A stretch of 64,000 nucleotides of DNA from Todiramphus chloris collaris (taxonomy: Eukaryota; Chordata; Aves; Coraciiformes; Alcedinidae). The translations under genes were made by a program, and so were the position numbers. The DNA lies in the NCBI GenBank assembly GCA_025345505.1, contig JANVCC010000261.1:7147833-7211832 (forward strand), in the 5' to 3' direction. The stretch's first letter is position 1. Each line of letters starts with the position of its first letter. This document shows, piece by piece, positions 1 to 11,682 of the stretch. The notes beneath the pieces are model-generated. The model saw only the letters and a program-made list of their open reading frames with translations. It did no database searches and had not been told where the DNA came from.

Positions 1-3000
1 CCCTGTTCCCTCATTTCTCTCCAGTCCCTGCACAGTGCACAAGAGAAAATACATATCAAGGCGTCCATCTAGCCTGGATTTTGCCCCAGAAAGCACCAGA
101 ACTCAGTGTGAGAGACCTGACGATGTAAATTTAACTGATGGGTAGGTTTGGACCCCAGGCTAACACTCGACTGACAGTGTGTACATGCACAAACAGGAGC
201 AGATGAAATCTCCAAGGCCTCGTGGAAAGTGTGACAAAACTAAGCTCTTCTAATAAAGATTCTTTTTTTTCTTTTTAACATAAAGCCTATGTTGCAACTG
301 AACTCGCTGGCTTTCTATAGCTGCACCATCTTGTCTTTCTTCTTTTATGTCATTTTTCACAGCAGAATTTGATTTAAAATGTCTATAGTAACTAAGGCTA
401 CATCCGCAGATAAGTGAGAAGTAAATAGCTTTGTAGATTTGAGTCTCTGTTCTCAAAGCCTGTTGTCTCCGTTGTGCTTTCTTTCTACACGTTATACATC
501 TCTACGACAACTGGTTGTGGCTGTGTTTGATTTGAACGTTGGCTGATGAGTACAAGCTGGGCAGAGGTGGGGAACAGAAGGGTGTAGGGAGCAAATATTC
601 AATTTAAAAAAACTTGTGCCATAAAACACATCGTAATTTTCAAGTGAAAAGGACATCTTCATTTTCTAAATGGGCCTTTTAAAATGATAGGCAATAATGG
701 GAGAATAAGTCCATTATTCATTTATAAGGGAATTAGCATAACAAAGCTGCTTAATGTGAGAGTTCAGAAAGCTCTGATTAATAAATTAATCCTTACATTT
801 TACAATAGGTCTCATTTTTTGTGAATAATTTTTATAAGAAACTGTTTTAATCATCTCAATATTTTTCCTCACAAAAATTTAACTCTTTATGAGGTACCCA
901 GATCAGACCCGAGATGAATTTCATGTTGTGCAGATGGGTGCAAGTCGATGTACCTTTTGAGCACTGATGGCATGGCATAGGGGAGAAGCTGGAGGCAGGA
1001 GCACTTCAGGGTACATCACACTGGTGCTAATAGCTAAGCAGCACAATTAAAATTAATCTGAACAGTAATTAATACAAAGGGGAAAAAAAATGAAGGAGTT
1101 ATAAGCCTTCAGTTTTGAGAAGAGTAACCTGAATAGACAAAGGTTTGGGTTTTATAAACTCTTTAAATCCCTTTCCTAACTGTTCTTTCTGTAAGGTGCT
1201 TTTTAGTGTGGACACAGTCTCTCAAACTTGCTTGCTTTTTCTTAGATAGATTCTGCAGTACAATTAAAACTCTTTTCAGAAAAAGATCTGTTCCAGATGA
1301 AACACTTTCCATATCAAGTCATTGCTCTCCTGTCTTGTGAAGAGAAGGAAGGCATCATTCTCAGTCTCCTTTTCTTTAAGAAAAAAAAAAAAAAAAGCCT
1401 TTTCTCTGTCTCCTTTTTTAAGCTTCAATGAATCAGGCTTTTTTATCCAAATAACCCATAAAAGGGTTTTATTCAGGTTTATTTTATTAGTTGCATTGTT
1501 CCTAAGTAGATGTAAGTAATGCCATTTGATGTATGGCATCATTCCATGTCTATTTCTGTATTAACAATGGTATATAGTAGCCTTTCTCCTTTTACAAGAA
1601 GACGCTAATGAAACCAGCACTTCCTGATTCCATTCCTCTTTCCCCCCATAATTCACCTCTGATGCTGTTATTTCCCTCCATGTAGGTCTAATGGGAATGG
1701 ACAAATCTTTCTGATTACTTTTGGAGGGTCAGAAAGGATGCTTACAATAGGAATCTTGCGATAAAATGTTAGTCACAATGAAGCAGAGAATGGTGAATCT
1801 TGCACAGACACACCATGCACCACACAGTGCTTGATGTGACCCACTCAAGTTGGCTTTCAGAAGCCTTAGGGAGAGGATTAACGATGTAGTAACATAACAA
1901 GGAAGGCAGAAAAGGGAAAATAATGATGATGCTGGTAATTTAACCTTGAACAATGTGAATGCCACTTTTACTGGGATTATCAAACACTTATTGTGTTGTT
2001 TGATTGGGCAATGGGGAAAAAAGGGACTGATAGCACCTGCTGGCCCCCTCTAGTTTGGGAGTCCAGTGCCTGCATGATGACAGAAAGTCTCAGCCAGTGG
2101 GTTTGCTTCCTTCCGATTGGATAATGCAAATGGAGCATCCTTCTCGGGGCTACTGCCTGTATGTCAACAGCAGAGCAACTGAAAAACTTTCTTTGGGTTA
2201 TCAATGTGGTCTCATTTCTGGTATTACTGATCTCCCTTCACCAGTGGTCTCCTCTGGTACGTTCAGCTGTCTGTTCTCATCACACTCTCGTTCTGTAAAT
2301 CTGAAAGACAATGCGCTGCTTTGTTAAATGGAATAGGACAGCAGGGGGGGATCACAAAAATAACAGCATGCAACTAGACTGTATGCAGTCCTTCACAAAT
2401 TACTTCAAATGCAAGCCAGAAGCAGCAGGTCTTTAAAAGGAAAGCATTTGACAGATTAACATTCTCTAATAAGTCCCATATTGCAAAACAGAGGGGAAGG
2501 CACTTTTAGAAAACTGTTCCTAATTCATGTTTTATTACAAATTAATGATGCAAACAGGAAAACAGAAACTCCATTACTTATCTGCATTACAGTTCTTCCA
2601 TCAAAGAGCTTTCAGTCTGAATTTTCTTTTTTTTTGTGATTCCTACCACTATTGTTTTAGTTTAATTTATGATTTATTTCTTCATTATTTTGGTTTAATT
2701 TATGGTTCCTTGTTGCCTAGAGTGGTTTTGAAGGAGCTGTGAAAACTTGCTTTGGCAAAGCAAGACTTTCTTTACAAAAAAATTAATAAACTTTGCCAAG
2801 CCTATGAGCCTAAGGGTTGTATCATTTAAATCTTTCTCTTATGCTCAATGAAAAAAAAAGCCCTTAGAAATTACTTCTTTGGCACTCAGTACAAGCCTCT
2901 GTTTAATAGTTCTTCCCTTTGGCAATGCTGATGCTCACAAGGAATTACAAAAATCCACTTTCACAAGTTCTGTTAAGGTCCTATTCGTATTCTTCCTCAT

Positions 3001-4640
3001 TTTGATCCTACCGTCCTAGTCCTTCTCTTCAATTGTTCTCCACCTCATTATATCACAGAAACCACCTTTCTCTTCCAGCCCAGCCCTAGCCACAAAGCAG
3101 AGATTTGGTGGCAGTTGTCTTATCAGCTTGGAAGCTCTGTTGGTTCTCATGATTGCAATAATGATAAATTTCACTGTGTCTAAATGTTTGCTCTCTGCAC
3201 TTTTGTGTATCTGTGTTTCTGGCTGACTTTGCGTTTTCCAGCCTTCACTGTGAACCTACAGGCAAAACCATCAGAAAGCCGTGAGGTTTAAGGACACAGG
3301 TTTGCTGGAGTTCACTAGCCAACTGGTAATTATAGATTTATTGAAGAGAGAAGATGCATTATACTAGTATTTATACTTTTTCTTCACTGTTCAGAATTCT
3401 AGCATAGCAGCTTTTTTTGTCTCAAAAATGATTTAAGATCTACCTCTAGTTTTTAATTACTCTCTGGGTGTCATTTTTTCCTTAAACCCAGAAGTCACGT
3501 TCTCATCTGTTGACTAAGTATTTAACAAGAAGTGTTTCCTCAAAGACTAGGCTAGCCAGGGTGCACAGTCATAAAACAAAAGGTAGACCCTGGTAGAGTA
3601 ACATTGATTCTCTCTCCTTTCCAAAGATAGGCAACAAATTAAAAACAATAAGGTACAAGTTGAGGCAGATGATGTTTGGTTTCTGGATAGCTCAGGAGAG
3701 TAATGCATGAGCCACAGGCAGGTCCATTAGTCTCATCAGGCCAGATATGAAGCTCCATGTATAACAGTACCTCATCTAGCTTTCCTTTTCTTTGGCTTTA
3801 CCTTGTGGCCTTCCCATTAAATGAACCAGTACCATAAGAATGAGAACAGGAAAAAGGAAACTTTAGTGGTGCTCAAAATTATATCCATAAAACATGTAAA
3901 CATTTTGCACACTACACAGTAAAAAAAAGTTTCTTGCACATATGCCAACCTATTAAAAATTACTTTCTGGAGTTGTGCTTTCTTTCAGACATCACATTTG
4001 TTTTCATACTTGCTTCTAAGCATGAGGGCAATATGGAAAAGGGTGCACAAGTGTAACCTGTGTAATTCCTGCTTCCCAGCTTTGCCAGGCTCCTGTTCAG
4101 GCACAGGTGCCAACTAAAGATGCCTCAGACCATCACCTGTGGTTCCTTCTTATTTCACGAGGCAAGATTGTTAACAACCTTCACAGGGCATAGAACCAAA
4201 GAAGAGACCCAACAGTTGAAAGGCCACTGTCCATAACCCTGTCTTCCCCTTGTCTTCAGCCTCAAGTCCCCTAACCCAGCCCCGCAGCCGGTGCTGAAAG
4301 CAGAGCAGTAACTGTAATCGAGCCATGTCTGTGTCGTTCTGCTGGTTTGTGGCAGCAGAGAAAAGGGTTGAGTGGGGTTTGCTGGAGAATTCAGATCTCT
4401 TCCTTGCTCAGTCATCCGTTTAGTTCATAGTGGTGGATGAGTGGTGGATATGTGATGCATGACTATTTTCCTTCTCTTCTTGAGATGCAAGCATGCCTGT
4501 GGGAGGAGAGAGGGCTCTTGGTTCGCTAGGTAACGTGTCAGTCAGGCACCCAGCCTGACAGTAAAGAAGAAATACCAGATGTGGATGCACAAATGGAAAA
4601 AAAAAATACTTTCAGCTTCATGACTTAAAGGTTTAGAAAA
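1..4640. other. Single-copy non-coding DNA, no gene seen
   Basis: No recognisable exon, RNA gene or transposon. Open frames on either strand are below 91 codons and resemble nothing I know. Small items: an A16 run at 1381-1396; an AT-rich block at about 640-1075 with several ATTA/TAAT cores; an octamer ATGCAAAT at 2124-2131 with ATTGG (inverted CCAAT) just before it at 2116-2120. The octamer and CCAAT pair can occur by chance, so I do not call a promoter. The stretch could be an intron or intergenic. Confidence 0.6.
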
Positions 4641-4653
4641 ACTGCCCCCGTGG

Positions 4654-4723
4654 TAGGTGTACACTGACGCAGCTAGTCACCGTCATAGTGTACACCTATG
4701 TACATAGTCACTGTACATAGTGT
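4654..4723. repeat. Fold-back hairpin followed by a short tandem repeat
   Basis: The arm at 4654-4669 (TAGGTGTACACTGACG) is the reverse complement of 4681-4698 except for a 2-nt bulge, leaving an 11-nt loop at 4670-4680. Directly after it, TGTACATAGT occurs twice (from 4699 and from 4712), so the TGTACA motif recurs through the patch. The stem of about 16 bp is too short for a normal microRNA precursor, and pairing does not extend outward. It may be a slippage or template-switch scar, or the remnant of a small inverted-repeat element. Confidence 0.6.
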
Positions 4724-7700
4724 GTGGCAACGAGGAGAAAGGGTGTTGTCCTGCTCTTCTCTCAGACTGCATTACAACTTAGCCTGAGGCCTCAGAACCT
4801 ATGAACAGCAGATATCATTTAAGAACTAACTTGGAAGTTAAACTTCTGAACTTTCCCAACTTGTGTTAAGAATTAATCTTCTACAAAGCCCAAGGCTGTG
4901 AAAACAAGCAAGTGCACTATTCCTATTTCTCTTTTACCATCAAGAAGAGTTTAGTTTTATAATCTTATTTAAAGTGTTGCCTATGACTACCCATGTGCTT
5001 AACAAGATCATCACATTGTAGATTCCAAATCGAATTGCATCCAACAAATTTACTGCAGTGCCTCTCTCTCATCACTAATAGCACATCCCCTTAAAATCAA
5101 GAGCACTACCAGAAACAAGAAGAAAATGAGGAACAAGGAACATTCTGTGAAAACAATATATTTAAATCCAATCCCCAAAGTGGTCCTTGCAATATAAGCA
5201 CTGTAGCTTCATAACCAGTAAATGAAGAAAGTGAAGGCAGCAGAATCCAATTTTGTAACCAGGATGGGCAGTAGGATTGTTTGGCTCACCTCTGGGATTT
5301 TTGAGTGCTTCCTGCATTTATAAAAAGGCCCACTATGAATATGAAATAGTGAAGAAGAAGGAATGTTTTCTTGAGAGAATGACTTTCATGTTTTTTTAAT
5401 TCTGAAAACTCCTTAAGCTGTTCAGTGCTAGAACCAGGATTATTCCCTTTTTTTGTGTTCCAGTCTTCTGTATTAATAGACCTTTCTCACTATTTCTTTT
5501 TGGTTTTTTAAATGAAACCTTTTGTAGGATTTGAGACTCGATGCATAGAAGGAGAGGCAGGGATGGCAGAGACAGGGATGAAATCTGATATTCTCTTTTG
5601 CTGGAAAAATAAAGTAGAAGAAAATGCAGTGTGTCAAGGTGGACAAAGGCATGGGGTCTAACACCAAGCTCATCCCAAATGTCCAGAAAATTTCAATCAG
5701 GGTCATTCTCAGGCAGCATGTCTCTCTCCCAGAGCAGCTACTTTTTCCAGGAATACAAACACAAGCCATCAATGGGATGATTTTATACCCCCATACAGCA
5801 TGCCCACAGTGAGGCCTTTGCACAAATTGCCCTGAAAATACCAGTCAAGAGAGGAAAAAGACAATTGCCTAAGAGCAATAGTGTTAATGTGCCATCTGGA
5901 AAATGAAATTTTGAAAAAGGAGGAAAAAAAATGTTGCCACAACAGTATAAATGCAAACCCAATGCTACCAAAATGTTCACTTTTAGACTCCTACTCCCAG
6001 AAATAGTTTCTCTGATGTCTAAGACTCCTTGCCTGAATCAAGGGCAAGGGGCTTCGTTCACAAGTGGAAACTAGAGGAACAACATCTACAGCAACATCAG
6101 CAAGAAACTTCACTGCACATTTAAAGAACAAGTGAAATCCTTAATTGTGAAATTCATGAAGTGGCAACTTTGAGAAGCAGATCAATCAAAGGCAGGATTG
6201 GTACAAGGGCAGGTATAGATTCCTCCATCTATTCATTCGCTGGACAGTGTGTATATATTGCATTTTGCTGCAATTGTTTTTACACCCAGGACCCTTATGA
6301 TCCATTGGCAGATGCTGCACTGTGTCAGCTTTCTCTGCCAGTAGAATCTGCATCCCATTTCTTAGCAGAAATCTCTTCTTGCATGTCTGACAGGTTATTC
6401 TGCAACTATGTTCTTAAAAAAAAAAAGTAAAATTACATTTCTTTTCTGACACAGATGTGATCTATGTTCTGGAATACCTAAAAGCATGATTAGGATGCTA
6501 ATGAGTTCTTTCGTATCAGCAGTGGCGCAAGATAACTGCATAGGCTGATCATTCACTGATTTCTTCTAACTTGACTGGAAGGCCAGTTGTGCTGCTTATC
6601 ACTGGTAGTATTGCTGAAGGAACAGTTAAGAAGAATCCAGAGCACCTTTCTAAAACTGAATACATCAAACACACCCAGATTGTCTGATCCACCCAGTGAC
6701 TCAGAACAGCAGGCAGGTGAGAGACTAAATAAGATTTAATAGACTGCAGCTTTGGTTAACCTTTTGCAGTGTTGGTGGGAGGTGAAGATGGAGGAGAAGC
6801 TCTACTGTAGCTGTCAAATACATGTCCAGTGCTGCAGTGTTGAGTATACTGGTGTTTCAGATGACAAGGTGGAGGGAGGTGCTCGGTATCGTTGACCTCT
6901 TTTAGGGACACATGGTTTGTGAAGAAGCTGCTTATGAAAGAACTGATGCAGACAAGCACGGAGATAAATACTCATTGTACTTCTCCGCTCTGATTCCTTC
7001 TGTTGCATCACTTTGGAGTCATCATTAACTTCTGAATCTTCATAAGGCAAAATCAGAAGCAGTGTAACTCGGCTTAGACCGCTTAAGCGTGCACCACAGG
7101 TAGCTGTAAGAAGTACACAGTTTGACTCGTGAATAAATCTAACCTCAGTCTCATAGTGCCACGATAATATTCTATAAACATTTAATAAGTTAACATGAGA
7201 AAGTAAAAAATATAAGGTATGTTTATGGGATATCTTTTGTAACACTGAGATTTTCCTTCCTTCAGAACTTGTACAGTAAATAAGTGGCTGTTGATTTGAA
7301 AGTGTCAGAGATAATGAACAGGAGATGGTTAGTGAACCATCTGGTTTTGCACATGTGCAAATCGGTGATGTTTGGTGTTTAGCTTTTATGGGCCCTAGGG
7401 AACCCTAACTGTGATAATGTAGTTGTAGTCCTCATACATTTCTGTCTTCAGCAGTTAGAACATTGGTGTGATTTGTGAACATGGTGGTAATATAAGGTGG
7501 AAGCAGTGCAGTCCCATTTTTGGAGCCTTAAATGAGTGCTGTGACTCTTGTGTGGTCTCAGCAAGCCAGTCCTTCTTCCTCTCCAGGGTGTAGTTGGTGC
7601 TCTCTGCTCTTACAGTGGTCCCTGAAAGAGAGATGCCACATTATCTATTTCTTACTATCCTGAGAATATCCTCAGTGGTCTTATCCATGTCTTTAGAGAG

Positions 7701-9790
7701 CTGGTTGAAAGTAATACTTCTCTTTTATCATACCCTGTCCCACTTTTATATTAGACACAGCACACAATGGGATATGATAATTGAGAAATGGGGTGTAACT
7801 ACTGTCCAGAAGCTAGAGTTGGTGACTTCTAGTTTTACTTCAGATTCAGGCATTATCTTGGTGATAGATACCCATTTCCACTTCTCAAGGACTCTCAAAT
7901 GCAATAAGTCTTCTCCTTGCTACTCGACTGTTCTACAAACAAAGCCATAAGGAAACTTTTTTTCTCACTGAAGATACGCGAAGGTTGTTCTCTTTCTCCT
8001 CTTCAAGTGGTCCATGTCACCCTGAAGGAGGAATGAGAGGAGGTGAGAATCTAAGTTTGCTTTTTATTTCATGTAAAGTCAATTCCATGAATGTTGTCCT
8101 TGCAATCTCCCAAGAGCATCCCTAAGGGTTTAGATTCCTCTTTACAGGAGGCTAATGTTGCCGTGGAACTTTGACATTGCTGATAAATGATGCTACATAA
8201 GGGCAAAGCATTGATTTATTGCCTGCAGTGCTAGATTGAAATTTGTAAGAATGGACTATCTATGGACTTTTTATAGACTGTTATTTGTGGCCATAGTTTT
8301 CTCATGGCTGTGTCTGCTAAAAGCTGATGATGTGAATGGAAAGGGAAAAGATAATATAACCTGGAAATTCTTAAGTACTGAGGGTCTGGAAAGCGGTGAG
8401 ACATTGTCAGTCACTTGACCTTCAAGTGAGCAATAGAGGTGTTTATTGTATAAAATAAAAGCTTTTTGGGGGAGTTCCAGCGGGGAGATGAGTGGGTCAA
8501 TTTGCTGCTTGGCTCCTGTCTGTCTCTGCTGCATTTCTCCATTCTCCACGGCTCCTAATAACACTGGCCAGGTCCAGACAGAGGGAAGAGTCTCTCTCCA
8601 GTCTGAACTCACATATCTAATTCAGTGCTGCCACATTAGATCTGAATTCTGCCTTGGAGATGGCCATTTTATAGTCCCCCAATCAAAAGTGAGACAAAAC
8701 TCCACAGTGTTCACACAGCCCTTTCCCCTGAGCCAAAAAATGACATTTCCATCATTTATGATCAAGGTTATGAGACTCATTAGCAAGTTTTATATTTTTT
8801 CACTTTTCTCTCTCTTTACTTTTTATTCTGTATTGGTGCATGAAGAGACTTAAAATTACACTTTTTTGTTTGTTTTTAAACAGGTAGTTTATAAGCATCA
8901 ATTTGAATCTCATCTAATTAATACAAATATTTTTGAAAAAAATGGTTTTTTCAGTTTTAAAAGATGAAAGTTGATCAAAACACGTTGCAGGTGTTTATGA
9001 AACACTGCATATTCCATACATTGTGGTTTACACAGCTCATGTTAAGCATTTGCAGGACATTCTTTGTGATTTATTTAAAAATTACATAAATCCTGAAGAC
9101 TCACCAGCCACAAGTAATTTATGAACAGCAATACAGATGAGATCCATCAAACCAATTGTTATCATTCATACACTCCTAATAACAGTCATAAGATTTGCTT
9201 TGATAAATTATTACAAGAACGTTCATTTTTTGGAATTGGATTGTCCTAATTTTAACATTTTTTTGTCAATACAATTGTCTTTAGTAATGAGAATTTTTTC
9301 TGAAGGAGCTAAAAAGCAATGCTGTGTTTTCAAGAAGGAGAAGATTACTGAGCTGACTTCCATTATTATAAGGCTCAGTGAATATACCCTACTGTAAAAC
9401 AAATAGATATATAGAACTGAACATCACTAATACCTGTCCTCACAAATAATTTCTCACATGACCACTAAACTGTGTCATTAGGAGTTTACAAACCCTTTTC
9501 CCCCAGATGGACTCTGGGATGGTGACTGCTGAGCTGGTTTACAATATTAGAAGATGCACCTTTTAGTCCTGTCTGTCCAAAAAGAGGTGTCCTTGTCACC
9601 TGGGATTCTAGGAACTGTCCTTGACTCCCATAAAGCATAGGTTTCCCAACAAAGTAATTACTGGAGGAAGGATTTCTCAAAGCATTTATGTAGCAATGCA
9701 CATGCAAGAGTAAGAGTTTTGCTGGAGAAAGAGTAAGGATAAAGGAAGCTGAAGCATATAATGAAAAAAAATCTCTGCAGAAATATTATA
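4724..9790. other. Single-copy non-coding DNA, no gene seen
   Basis: No repeat or gene recognised. A 143-codon reverse-strand open frame at 6814-7245 and a 118-codon forward frame at 7594-7950 have no recognisable domain, no acceptable splice context and no repeat behind them; both are compatible with chance. The AT-rich sub-block at about 8880-9330 has clustered SOX-like CAATTG/ACAATTG and ATTA cores and looks like the composition of a conserved non-coding element, but conservation cannot be judged from one sequence. Confidence 0.55.
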
Positions 9791-9794
9791 TATC

Positions 9795-9814
9795 CTGATA
9801 TATATATATATCAG
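9795..9814. repeat. Perfect 20-bp TA-core palindrome
   Basis: CTGATATATATATATATCAG reads the same on both strands. It is a (TA)n microsatellite closed by CTG/CAG ends and can extrude as a cruciform. Nothing suggests a gene-related role. Confidence 0.85.
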
Positions 9815-11525
9815 TTTCTGACTGAGATTATATGTTCCTGTTTTCATGGTATATTTTCAAAAAAGCTGAATAAACCTGGATAAAACACTGCATTTCCGTT
9901 GCAGCTCTCCAATAATGGCTATCTAATCTTAGCTACTCAGGGCTATACAGCTTGTCTAGCCTAAAAGCTCTGTAGTGTCTTTTATTCCCGTGCCAAGATA
10001 CTGAGCAAAATGAAGAGGTACACTCTGGTTACCTTACGTGTAGCACAAAGGAAGCACAATACTCACCTACTCAGAATTTTGACAGTGCCTTTCTAAGTAC
10101 CTTGCATTATCAGATCCTAGGAGATGCAAACTCAGCTCAAAAGGAGGAGCTGCTACCACCTCATGGGCATTGAAGTGTACAGGCAGAGTTCTTGCATTTC
10201 TGCCTGCAAAACTAGGTAGAGACTGAAGGCTTTGGGGTTCTACGGAGCACGCACGTTGATCCTGTCGACCAGGAAGGTTCTGTATCTGTTGTCCTTCAGC
10301 ATCTCTGATGGACAGCATGTACCAGCCTGCTCTGGTGTAGGACCACAAGGAATCCAGTGCCTGCTGGGGAATGCCAGTGCCCATGTGGCTCACAGAAATG
10401 TGCATATGCTGTGGCTGGATGCCAGGGACTCCAGGGGCAAGAGTCAGGAAGGTGGCATCTAGAGAGAGAATGAAGTATTAAAAAAATTAAGAACCTGATA
10501 CACTGTCAAGTGACTTGTCTTACTGCTTATTATTTTTGCATCAGGTTTTTTTGTTTGTCTTCTTCCATGAAGTGCTAGAACATTTATTTCCACTGAGAAA
10601 TGCAATTGTACTGTAATCAAAATAATGTACTAGTCCATTTTGGTGCTCAGTTCAATTGGAAAGAAAGCCTAAAACTTTATTATTTCCTTGATTCGTTCGA
10701 GTAAAGCCAAAAGACATTATTTAAATGAAGTGGAACTATTCTTTCTGATTTGGGGTTTAATTTGAATATTTGGGAAAATGTCTAGATTAAGTAGGTATGC
10801 TGGGTTAAATGTTAAGTGCATTATGATTTTTTTACATAAGGAAACAAAAAGTTGCTTGAAAGACTTGACAGGACCATTTTGTATTGTTTAAGGCATTCAA
10901 AATAAAAACATTTTATGAAGTTATGTTGATGCCAACAAGAGTTCTTTCCAGAAAAAAAAATATGATGATGTTGTGTTTTATTTTTACATTTTTGCATCAG
11001 GGCACTTGACATTCTTCATTTAGAAATCATGCTCTGATTATCGTTATTTTTCGTAGCTTTAATAATACAGTAGTATTTCTTAAACCGTGCTAAAAATAAA
11101 ATGTAAAAAGTGAATATTTAAGTTAGTTATGAGTTTTTTCAGGTTCCGTTCAGAATACAAGACACTCCTATATCATAAATTTTTAATATATTTTTGCTCC
11201 GCGAAAATAATCCATCATTTCTAAATTCAATATTTTAATTAAAATAAACACCCCATTTTAATTTTTAGAAAGTCTGTCTTTTTGCAAAGAGGGTTTTTAT
11301 GCTGGGGTTTTGGAGTGGATGGGTTCTGTGCCGTAACCTCTTCTTTAGTTTCAATGTCCATATTTTCTGTGAAGAGGGGATGCTATTTTCTGCCCAGCAC
11401 AGGAACTGCTGGCAGGCTATGGACGTGTGCTTTGCAGGTACATAAAAATAATAACATTTTTTGCAGTTGTTACCGTTTTATTGTTTTGTCCCAAATTACA
11501 TGTTGCCATGTCAACATCCTGTCAG
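9815..11525. other. Single-copy non-coding DNA, no gene seen
   Basis: No transposon or gene recognised. A 112-codon reverse open frame at 10067-10405 lies in a slightly GC-richer patch, but its translation has no family resemblance I can name. The block at about 11040-11280 is very AT-rich with homeodomain-type TTTTAATTAAAAT around 11230-11245. Confidence 0.55.
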
Positions 11526-11529
11526 GTCC

Positions 11530-11682
11530 AACGGCAACAACTGGGTGCAGCTTAGCACGCGACACATGAGGACAAGGCGCAGAAGCGGCGATTAAAATCT
11601 GCGCTTTTCTGGTTGAAGGCAGCTGCCCACTCACTGTTATTTCTGGTAACAAATGTCAGGAGCGCTTACCGCCCAGCCGGCT
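11530..11682. other. CpG-enriched patch
   Basis: About ten CpG dinucleotides lie within roughly 150 bp (for example CACGCG, GGCGCA, AGCGGCG, AGCGCT, CCGCCC, CCGG), in sharp contrast to the CpG-poor flanks. Several overlapping short open frames on both strands (11282-12015) are by-products of this GC-richer composition. It is too short for a classic CpG island. It could be an unmethylated regulatory element, a distal promoter or a non-coding exon. Confidence 0.4.

Noticed and set aside
2116-2131. Inverted CCAAT box beside an octamer, promoter-like
   Set aside because: Both motifs are short and common; no TATA box, CpG enrichment or downstream exon supports a promoter.
6814-7245. 143-codon reverse open frame
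   Set aside because: No domain, signal or repeat-protein similarity, no splice context; consistent with chance.
10067-10462. Antiparallel frames of 112 and 76 codons
   Set aside because: Both strands are open at once in a GC-richer patch and neither product is recognisable, so composition is the better explanation.
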